Below, piece after piece: positions 17,916-24,729 of a stretch of 64,000 nucleotides of DNA. A program made the position numbers and the translations under genes. This DNA comes from Henriciella sp. (lineage in GTDB: Bacteria; Pseudomonadota; Alphaproteobacteria; Caulobacterales; Hyphomonadaceae). Every line of letters starts with the position of its first letter. The stretch's first letter is position 1. Where the stretch lies: positions 62,001 to 126,000 of the forward strand of contig NZ_JAPYPG010000003.1 of NCBI RefSeq assembly GCF_029937755.1, written 5' to 3'. The notes beneath the pieces were generated by a model, which saw only the letters and a list, made by a program, of their open reading frames with translations, searched no databases and was not told where the DNA came from.

Positions 17916-19334
17916 ATGAAACATGCCTTGCGGATCGCTGGCGCTGCGGTGTTGCTAATGAGCGCAGCCGCGTGCGGTGGAAACGATTCTGAAAACGACA
18001 AAAGCAACCAAAACCAGGAAGCGGCCTTCAACAAGGACCCTTACCCGTCAACTTACGAGCCGTATCCTTCCAATCCGATCTTGCTTCAAGACGCTACCGT
18101 CTATGATGGCCTTGGCAGTGTTTTTGAGCATTACGATGTGCTGCTGCGGGATGGAAACATCGCCGAACTCGGCGAGAACCTCGAGGTTAGCGACGATGTC
18201 GAAGTGATCGATGCTTCAGACAAGGTCGTGACACCGGGCATCATCGACAATCACTCCCATCTCGGCGTCTATCCCTCTCCGAGTGTCAGCTCTCTGCAGG
18301 ACGGCAACGAGATCTCTGCGCCCGTTACAGCAGAGGTCTGGGCCGAGCATGGCGCCTGGCCCCAGGACCCCGGCTTTACCCGGGCACTGGCTGGTGGCGT
18401 CACCTCGCTGCAGATTTTGCCTGGCTCCGCCAACCTTTTCGGCGGACGGGGCGTCATTGTGAAGAACGTCCTTTCCCGAACGGTCCAGGGCATGAAGTTT
18501 CCTGACGCGCCCTACACATTGAAGATGGCGTGCGGCGAGAATCCTAAAAGGGTCTATGGCTATGGTGGCGGCCGCTTTCCGGGCGGTTCCCCCTATTCCC
18601 GTATGGGTAACCTGGCTGGATACCGCTCTTCCTGGATCCAGGCGCAGGAATACAAGCGCAAATGGGACAAGTGGGAAGACGAGGGCGGCGACATGCCAAC
18701 CCGCGACCTTGAGCTGGACACCCTGAAGGGTGTTCTCGATGGCGATATCCTTGTCCATATGCACTGCTACCGTGCCGACGAAATGGCCCAGATCATCGAT
18801 ATGTCGAAAGAGTTCGGCTACAAGATCACCGCATTTCATCACGCAGTCGAAAGCTACAAGATTGCCGACAAGCTGGCTGAGGAAGAAATCTGTTCTTCCA
18901 TGTGGGCAGACTGGTGGGGCTTCAAAATGGAAGCTTATGACGGCATTCGGGAGAATATTCCGCTCGTGCATCAGGCCGGCGCCTGCGCCATTGTCCACTC
19001 CGACAGCGATATCGGGATCCAGCGCCTGAACCAAGAAGCTGCGAAGGCTCTTGCCGACGGCAGGAGGGTCGGGATCGACATTTCAAAAGCTGACGCCTGG
19101 ACCTGGTTATCTGCCAATCCAGCAAAATCGCTGGGCATCTTTGACCAAACCGGCTCATTGGAGGCGGGCAAGGATGCTGATGTTGTCGTCTGGTCTGGCG
19201 ATCCATTCAGCGTCTATTCGCAAGCCGAAAAGGTCTATGTCGACGGCGCGTTGATGTTCGACCGTGACAATCCGGACTTCAATCCCGTTACCGACTTCGA
19301 ACTTGGCCAGCCTGGTGAAGGAGACATGAAATGA
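17916..19334 (+). CDS. Exported amidohydrolase, metal site intact
   Basis: A 472-residue amidohydrolase-superfamily enzyme. The start at 17916 gives a signal peptide with a lipobox-like end (LLMSAAAC, Cys20), so it is probably a lipoprotein; the frame is open further upstream but lies within the previous gene. The metal-binding HxH is present as VTPGIIDNHSHLG (His113, His115). Further histidines and acids are in LVHMHCYRADE, AFHHAVES and VHSDSDIGIQRLN. The C-terminal AGKDADVVVWSGDPFSVYSQ is the usual composite beta-domain ending of imidazolonepropionase-like enzymes. The substrate is unknown. It overlaps the next gene, a second amidohydrolase, by four bases. Confidence 0.88.
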   Translation: MKHALRIAGAAVLLMSAAACGGNDSENDKSNQNQEAAFNKDPYPSTYEPYPSNPILLQDATVYDGLGSVFEHYDVLLRDGNIAELGENLEVSDDVEVIDASDKVVTPGIIDNHSHLGVYPSPSVSSLQDGNEISAPVTAEVWAEHGAWPQDPGFTRALAGGVTSLQILPGSANLFGGRGVIVKNVLSRTVQGMKFPDAPYTLKMACGENPKRVYGYGGGRFPGGSPYSRMGNLAGYRSSWIQAQEYKRKWDKWEDEGGDMPTRDLELDTLKGVLDGDILVHMHCYRADEMAQIIDMSKEFGYKITAFHHAVESYKIADKLAEEEICSSMWADWWGFKMEAYDGIRENIPLVHQAGACAIVHSDSDIGIQRLNQEAAKALADGRRVGIDISKADAWTWLSANPAKSLGIFDQTGSLEAGKDADVVVWSGDPFSVYSQAEKVYVDGALMFDRDNPDFNPVTDFELGQPGEGDMK

Positions 19335-20596
19335 TCAGGACCTTTCTATCTGCCTGTGTCGCCACCGCCTGCATCGCCGTTATGGCTGAAGCTCAGACAG
19401 TCGCAGTTACCAATGCGAAGCTGTGGACCGGGGAAGAACTTGTCGAGGGGGCCACTGTCGTCATCCGTGATGGAAAGGTGACGGCTGCAGGCGACGAGGC
19501 CTCAGTACCCTCGGGTGTCGAGGCTATAGATGCTGAAGGCGCCTGGGTCACGCCCGGCATCTTTTCGGCGTTCAGTCGTGTAGGCATCGTTGAAGTCGGT
19601 GCTGAGGACACCACCAATGACACGGCCGCTCCAATGTCGACCTTTGGGCCGGCCCTGCAGCTTTCCGATGCATTCAATCCCTTGGCCACGACCGTTCCGG
19701 TCACGCGGACTGAAGGCGTTACGCGGATAGCGGTCGCTCCGGGATTCGGCTCATCCATGTTCGCTGGGCAGGGTTTTATCGCCGATACGTCAGGCGAACC
19801 GGATTCCATTACCGAAGAAAAGGCCTTCACATTCATCAATCTCGGTGAAGGCGGTGCCGGCCTCACCGGAGGATCACGCGCTGCCGCCTGGGCGACCTTG
19901 CGAGCTGCCCTCGCTGACGCGCGTACATTCCCTGCCCGCTATATTGCTTCCGATGAAGGCGATGCGCTTGGCCGTCTGGATGCTCAGGCCCTCGCTCCGG
20001 CTGCCCGCGGCGACCAGCTCATTCTTGTCGCCGTTGACCGCGCTAGTGACATCCGGAAGGTTATCGATCTCAAAAATGACAACCAGGCTCTCAACATTGC
20101 TCTGGTGAGTGCTCGTGAGGGCTGGATGATCGCCGAAGACCTCGCAGAGGCCGGCATTCCAGTCATTCTCGACCCTTATGCGAACCTGCCCAGCCGATTC
20201 GAAGCGCTCGGCTCAACACAAAAGAACGCCGAACGCCTCATCGAGGCTGGTGTGAATGTGGCTATTGCCTATTTCGACGATGACAGTCACCAGGCCCGTC
20301 TGGTTCTGCAGGCTGCGGGAAATGCTGTTGCCAATGGCGTGTCTCACGAAGACGCTATGCGCGCGATTACATCTGCCCCTGCCACTATCTACGGGCTCGA
20401 TGACATAGGAACGCTGGAGACCGGAAGCGTGGGCGATCTGGTGATCTGGGACGGAGATCCCCTCGAAGTCATGAGCGCGCCGACGCACGTCTATGTCAAT
20501 GGCGTCGAACAATCGCTTGAAAGCCGGCAAACAAAGCTTCGTGACCGGTATCTGTCACTCGATGAGAGCGAGCGGCCGATGGGCTTCAAGCGCTAG
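19331..20596 (+). CDS. Exported amidohydrolase-like protein lacking the HxH metal motif
   Basis: A 421-residue paralogue of the upstream amidohydrolase with a cleavable signal peptide (about residues 1-21, ending AEAQ). The beta-domain framing is retained (LWTGEELVEGATVVIRDGKVTAAG, TGSVGDLVIWDGDPLEV). However, the strand that normally carries HxH reads VTPGIFSAFSRVG (residues 73-85), with no histidine. The protein is therefore unlikely to bind the usual binuclear metal centre and may be a partner or regulatory subunit. Its start overlaps the upstream gene by four bases, consistent with a fixed-ratio complex. Confidence 0.85.
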   Translation: MIRTFLSACVATACIAVMAEAQTVAVTNAKLWTGEELVEGATVVIRDGKVTAAGDEASVPSGVEAIDAEGAWVTPGIFSAFSRVGIVEVGAEDTTNDTAAPMSTFGPALQLSDAFNPLATTVPVTRTEGVTRIAVAPGFGSSMFAGQGFIADTSGEPDSITEEKAFTFINLGEGGAGLTGGSRAAAWATLRAALADARTFPARYIASDEGDALGRLDAQALAPAARGDQLILVAVDRASDIRKVIDLKNDNQALNIALVSAREGWMIAEDLAEAGIPVILDPYANLPSRFEALGSTQKNAERLIEAGVNVAIAYFDDDSHQARLVLQAAGNAVANGVSHEDAMRAITSAPATIYGLDDIGTLETGSVGDLVIWDGDPLEVMSAPTHVYVNGVEQSLESRQTKLRDRYLSLDESERPMGFKR

Positions 20597-20617
20597 GCAT
20601 CCTGTAGCTAGCGCTTG
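20587..20617. terminator. Inverted repeat spanning both convergent stop codons
   Basis: CAAGCGCTAG (20587-20596) and CTAGCGCTTG (20608-20617) form a perfect 10-bp stem with an 11-base loop. The arms include the stop codons of the amidohydrolase-like gene (plus) and the NUDIX gene (minus). There is no T-run, so it could be a bidirectional transcript-end hairpin or a by-product of the two similar C-termini. Confidence 0.4.
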
Positions 20618-21420
20618 GCAACGTTGGCCACGCGTTCGAGTGGTTCCGTTGTTTGCATGTACCCTGCTTCGGCAGGTATGTGCAGACACGGGTTGCCCCT
20701 TTCATCCTTTCCCACCAACGGAAGGACCGTGACCACACCCTCAGATTTGAACCGGTTAATCGCTGTCGGAACGCTCTGGCACTCGGCAAGTTTTCCCAGG
20801 TTCATACGGGTCGGAAAGATAATGGTGGCCTCTCCGGCATCGGCCATGTCCAACGCCAGCTGTGGCGAGAGCCACGCCGTCTCCGTGGTTTCGCGGCCAT
20901 CATGGCTCGCAAGCTGCTCCGGTGGTGTCGGCGCCAGATAGAAATGCGTATCGAAGCGCTTTGGCATCATGTCGGGCGTGATCCAGTGACCGAAGTGTAC
21001 GAGCGTATCCAGCGCCAGGACGAGCCCGTTGTCCCGAAGGAGTTCGACAAAGCTTGCTTCACGCCGATCAATTGGACCTCGATGAGGTTCCAGCTTCTGG
21101 GCAATGTCAGCACCAACCAGCGCCTGGCCTTCACCGCGCTTCGATTTGGGACGAGCGAGGAGCACGCCGGATTCCTCAAATGCTTCACGGATTGCGGCCA
21201 CGCGTGCAGCAAGTTCAGCCCCCTCGAAGTCTCCGTCGGTAAGCTCGTTCCAGTCTTCGACGGCATCTTCTTCATGTGTTTTTCCACCCGGGAACACCAG
21301 GGCTCCGGCTGCGAAATCGATCTCGTAGTGGCGCTTGACCATCAGGACCTGAAGGTCTGGCGCATCCCGAAGCAGCAGTATTGTCGCGGACAGCTTCGGC
21401 TCCGCAGCGTTCTGGCTCAA
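20608..21420 (-). CDS. NUDIX hydrolase, NUDT19-like
   Basis: A 270-residue NUDIX protein. The Nudix box is split: FPGGKTHEED at 43-52 and AAIREAFEESGVLLA at 75-89, separated by an insertion of about 20 residues. Such insertions, with FxxGA-x-VFPGGK before them, are typical of the NUDT19/acyl-CoA diphosphatase-like group. The catalytic REAFEESGV is intact. A CoA-ester or other nucleoside diphosphate derivative is the likely substrate. It is divergent from the EAL-like gene (117-base gap) and converges on the amidohydrolase pair. Confidence 0.85.
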   Translation of the reverse strand: MSQNAAEPKLSATILLLRDAPDLQVLMVKRHYEIDFAAGALVFPGGKTHEEDAVEDWNELTDGDFEGAELAARVAAIREAFEESGVLLARPKSKRGEGQALVGADIAQKLEPHRGPIDRREASFVELLRDNGLVLALDTLVHFGHWITPDMMPKRFDTHFYLAPTPPEQLASHDGRETTETAWLSPQLALDMADAGEATIIFPTRMNLGKLAECQSVPTAINRFKSEGVVTVLPLVGKDERGNPCLHIPAEAGYMQTTEPLERVANVAKR

Positions 21421-21537
21421 ATCATTCCTCCCAAACTTCTGGAAAATTTGAAGAAAATCTGGCGTTCATCGTGCGCCTGATTTCAACCTTGTTCCAGTAG
21501 GTTTTCTTTTCCCGACAATCACAGAGACAGGTGAGAC

Positions 21538-22224
21538 ATGCAACACGCCAGAATGCGCGTTCAATCGACCGGAACGATCACAGAGGCCACACGCCTCCTG
21601 CGGTTTGAGCCGGTGGTCCATCTTGTCAAAGGCGATGTGGTTTGCGCCACTGCCGAGTCGTCCAGGCGTTTCGAAGAATTCGCGGCGTTTGGACCGTCGG
21701 GACTTGTTTCCGAGGCCGAGAGCCCGGCCAAGTGGCTCGCCAACACGATCGAGGATCTGGCCGTACGCGCCCGCGTGACTGACATGGATGTTCGCCCGAT
21801 CCACATCGAAGCGCCCGTTGCCGCCATGATGCATCCAGACACACCAGCGGCTTGCGAGGCGGCTGCAGCGCGCTCGCGCCTGCTTCCGCAAGAGATCTGC
21901 ATCGAGGTAAGCGATGCTTCCCTCGCCCAGTCAAAACGGGACGTGACCCGCAGCATCGAAGCGCTGCGCCGCCGCGGCTTCCGTCTCGGGGTCATCGCCA
22001 CACGATCCTGGAATACGCCGCTGGATACCGCGCTACGCCTGATGCTGGATACCGTCCGCGTCGATGCCCGAAACCTCTTCCGTGAAGACGACCTGATGAA
22101 GCGGGTTGAGGCAGCTGTCGCCTGCGGCATGTCCGTAATTGCAGAAAGAGCTCGCTACCGTGACGGGTATGAGCTGGCTGAAATCGGCGTTGAACTGGCC
22201 CTGCGCCCGACGTCGGACGCCTAG
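21538..22224 (+). CDS. Degenerate EAL-like domain protein
   Basis: A 228-residue protein that can be aligned by eye to the EAL (c-di-GMP phosphodiesterase) fold: RFEPVVHLVKGDVV (22-35) for the YQPIV-x-L strand, ICIEVSD (120-126) for the EITE strand, LRRRGFRLGVIATRSWNTPL (143-162) for the DDFG region, DTVRVDARNLF (171-181) for the D-x-(V/I)KID strand, and SVIAERARYRDGYELAEIGVEL for the ViAEGVE region. The EAL triplet reads ATA and the DDFG aspartates are gone (VIATR), so phosphodiesterase activity is unlikely; nucleotide binding or a protein-interaction role is possible. An AGGTGAGAC sequence precedes the ATG. It overlaps the convergent DUF2336 gene by four bases. Confidence 0.6.
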   Translation: MQHARMRVQSTGTITEATRLLRFEPVVHLVKGDVVCATAESSRRFEEFAAFGPSGLVSEAESPAKWLANTIEDLAVRARVTDMDVRPIHIEAPVAAMMHPDTPAACEAAAARSRLLPQEICIEVSDASLAQSKRDVTRSIEALRRRGFRLGVIATRSWNTPLDTALRLMLDTVRVDARNLFREDDLMKRVEAAVACGMSVIAERARYRDGYELAEIGVELALRPTSDA

Positions 22225-23396
22225 CCGTTGCTGATGTAGCGCCCGGGTTCCTCTGCCGCCTCTTCCTGTGCGTCAGCCTGCTCTGAATAGATATCGAGTT
22301 TCTCAAGAAGATAGTCGAGGTCGTCCTTCGGGATGGCCTGGAACTGCGTCAGCACGCGTTCGATCATACGCGAACGGAACCGTGCCTTGTCATTCGCACC
22401 ACCATCCAGCTCCGTCTCATGGAAGACGGTTACGGCAGCCTTGAAGGCCGGTAGCAGCTTGCGCGGCAAGCCGGCACGATCGAAAACGGCGGCAAGGCCC
22501 CGCGGCCCAGCATCATGGACCATCATCCAGACACGATTGTGAGGTACGCCGGACAGCACTGCCAGAGCGTGCTCGACAAATTTCATATGACCAACGCAAA
22601 GCGCTCGCATGATAAGCGAATAAGTGAGCCGGCCATTCAGATCGAGCTGGTGGACAAATTGCTCCATGTCATGCGTGCGATCCGCCTGCTCGACGAGGTC
22701 GATTGTTGCACGCTCACGGGCACCAGCGGCCAGATCAATCGCCACCTGCGCCGGCAGTTCGTGTTTATTGACCAGCAGGTCAAAGGTCTGTCCCGAGACC
22801 AGCGAGACCAGCTTCTCAGCGATATGAACCGGGATTTGTTCGCGGCTGATCAGACCTTCCTTGATATCTTCATTATCCGCAAATCGACGAAGGGAATGCT
22901 CGTATGCCGCGTTTGTCCATGAAGCCCCACGGTTACGGGACAAAACACTCACGGCCTCGGCGGCGCCATGTTCGGCGATGAGCGATGTAAGCTCTGGATT
23001 TACGGTTTCCCGCCCGGCAATAGCGGCCTGTTTCGGTGGGGTAACGGCAAGTACTAGCTCGATCAGGTCGTCGTCCGTGAAGGCCGGGGAGAACTCCAGC
23101 ACTGGCAGGGCAACTGCCTCGATATCCTGAGCAAGGCGAAGCGCCACATCCCTTGGCAAACGGGGTGAGTTCTTAAGAGTCACCGAAAGGGTCCTGCGCA
23201 CGAGGTCGGCAGCGTCCTCAGCGAGAATCTTGATGATCTCCTCAGCATGCAGGCGTTCGGCATCCGTTAACGGGTCGGCTGCGATGCGCCGGCAAAGACG
23301 ATGCGCTATGCCAGCGCGCTCTTCAGAGGTTTCGCCCCGCATCAGGCGTTCGATGTCACCTTCAGAGAGATGCGGACGCATTGTTGCTATACCCAT
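22221..23396 (-). CDS. DUF2336 domain-containing protein
   Basis: A roughly 391-residue, mostly helical, soluble protein. It begins LSEGDIERLMRGETSEERAGIAHRLCRR and continues DAERLHAEEIIKILAEDAADLVRRTLSVTLKNSP, the pattern of the DUF2336 family found in alphaproteobacteria; function unknown. A frame open to 23789 antisense to the CaiB gene was not used; starts at 23396 (MGIATM) or 23381 (MRPHL) are both reasonable. The C-terminus is acidic (EQADAQEEAAEEPG). The intergenic region shared with the CoA transferase carries a CtrA-like site and one GANTC. Confidence 0.75.
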   Translation of the reverse strand: MGIATMRPHLSEGDIERLMRGETSEERAGIAHRLCRRIAADPLTDAERLHAEEIIKILAEDAADLVRRTLSVTLKNSPRLPRDVALRLAQDIEAVALPVLEFSPAFTDDDLIELVLAVTPPKQAAIAGRETVNPELTSLIAEHGAAEAVSVLSRNRGASWTNAAYEHSLRRFADNEDIKEGLISREQIPVHIAEKLVSLVSGQTFDLLVNKHELPAQVAIDLAAGARERATIDLVEQADRTHDMEQFVHQLDLNGRLTYSLIMRALCVGHMKFVEHALAVLSGVPHNRVWMMVHDAGPRGLAAVFDRAGLPRKLLPAFKAAVTVFHETELDGGANDKARFRSRMIERVLTQFQAIPKDDLDYLLEKLDIYSEQADAQEEAAEEPGRYISNG

Positions 23397-23452
23397 GGGG
23401 AAAGGGCCTCTCTTGTGCCAGAATCTATTTTGCAAGAATTGCAAACTGCCGG

Positions 23453-23467
23453 TTAATTTCCGGTTTA
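23453..23467. promoter_or_regulatory. CtrA-like site between DUF2336 and CaiB genes
   Basis: TTAA-N7-TTTA, one mismatch from TTAA-N7-TTAA, in the 115-base divergent region; a GANTC lies at 23421-23425. It is 45 bases before the CoA-transferase ATG and 57 before the DUF2336 start. Weak by itself. Confidence 0.25.
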
Positions 23468-23511
23468 CCAATGGGGCGCTTACAGCCCGAAAACAGCGTG
23501 AGGGCGACGGA

Positions 23512-24729
23512 ATGCTGGAAGGCATCAGGGTTATAGAATACGCAACATACATGGCCGCACCCGGGGCCGGCAGCATACTCAGCGACTGGGGCGCCGACGT
23601 CATCAAGATCGAACCTCCGGGCGGCGACCCAATCCGCAAGTTCTTCCGCACGCTAGGCACGGACATCCAGGACAACCCCGTCTTCGATTTTGACAATCGC
23701 GGCAAGAAGTCCGTTGCCCTCGACACCAGTACCGACGAGGGCAAGGCAATCCTGCGAGAACTGGCCGAAAGCGCCGACGTGTTTCTCACAAATGTACGTC
23801 CGGGCGGGCTTGAGCGCTCCGGACTGGGCTATGAACAACTCAAATCCGTAAACCCCAAGCTCGTCTATTGTAGCCTCACCGGCTACGGCCTCGACGGACC
23901 TGACGCCGATAAACCCGGCTTCGATGTCGCGAGCTTCTGGGCACGCTCTGGCGTCGCGAGAGCAACCATTCCCAAAGGCGGCGAACCCTTTCCCTGCCGA
24001 ACCGCTTTTGGCGATCACACGACGAGCATTGCCGCTGCAGCGGGCATCTGCGCGGCGCTGGTCGAGGCGGGAAAGACCGGAAAGGGACGGCTTGTCGAAG
24101 CATCCCTTCTGAGAACGGCCCTTTTCACGATTGGCTCCGATTTCGCCATCCAGCTTTTCTTCGGACGTCTCGGCTCAACGAAAGCCCGTCATGAACAGAC
24201 CGTCCCCATCATGAACTTCTTCATGACCAAGGACGAACACTGGCTCTGCATCGTCGCCCGTCAGGGGGAATCGGACTGGGCGCCCATATGCCGTGTCATC
24301 GGCCGGGAAGACCTGATCGATGACGAGCGCTTCAACTCGGCGAAGGCGCGGCGCAAAAACTCGAAAGCCTGCGTCGACATCCTGGATGACGGCTTCGGAA
24401 AGTTGACCCGTGAAGAAGCTGCCGCCCGGCTGGATAAACACTCCATCGCCTGGTCGCCTGTCCAGACGCTTGCAGAAGCCGCCGAGGACGAGCAGGTAAA
24501 AGCGGCGGGCGGGATCGTGGATGTGCCGTCTTCAGCCGGCGACGGCTCGACCTTTGCTTCACCCGCCTCCCCCGTGCGCTTTCCTGGGGCTGATGATGGT
24601 CCCAAAGGACCGGCACCGCGTTTCGGCGAGCATACGCGCGAAGTCCTGGCTTCGCTTGGGCGTAGCGAACGCGACGTCGCTCAGTTGCTGGAAGACGGCG
24701 TCGTCTCGGAAGGCTCGGCTTCCGCCTGA
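23512..24729 (+). CDS. CaiB/BaiF family CoA-transferase
   Basis: A 405-residue class III CoA-transferase. Seen are the N-terminal LEGIRVIEYATYMAAPGAGSI, LSDWGADVIKIEPPGGDP, the NRGKKSVALDTSTDEGK segment, VRPGGLERSGLGYEQLK, and GFDVASFWARSGV, whose Asp is at the catalytic position known from formyl-CoA transferase. The upstream-extended frame is antisense to DUF2336 coding and was rejected in favour of this ATG with GAGGGCGACGGA before it. The 3' end overlaps the convergent M1 peptidase by 49 bases. The CoA donor and acceptor are unknown. Confidence 0.92.
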   Translation: MLEGIRVIEYATYMAAPGAGSILSDWGADVIKIEPPGGDPIRKFFRTLGTDIQDNPVFDFDNRGKKSVALDTSTDEGKAILRELAESADVFLTNVRPGGLERSGLGYEQLKSVNPKLVYCSLTGYGLDGPDADKPGFDVASFWARSGVARATIPKGGEPFPCRTAFGDHTTSIAAAAGICAALVEAGKTGKGRLVEASLLRTALFTIGSDFAIQLFFGRLGSTKARHEQTVPIMNFFMTKDEHWLCIVARQGESDWAPICRVIGREDLIDDERFNSAKARRKNSKACVDILDDGFGKLTREEAAARLDKHSIAWSPVQTLAEAAEDEQVKAAGGIVDVPSSAGDGSTFASPASPVRFPGADDGPKGPAPRFGEHTREVLASLGRSERDVAQLLEDGVVSEGSASA

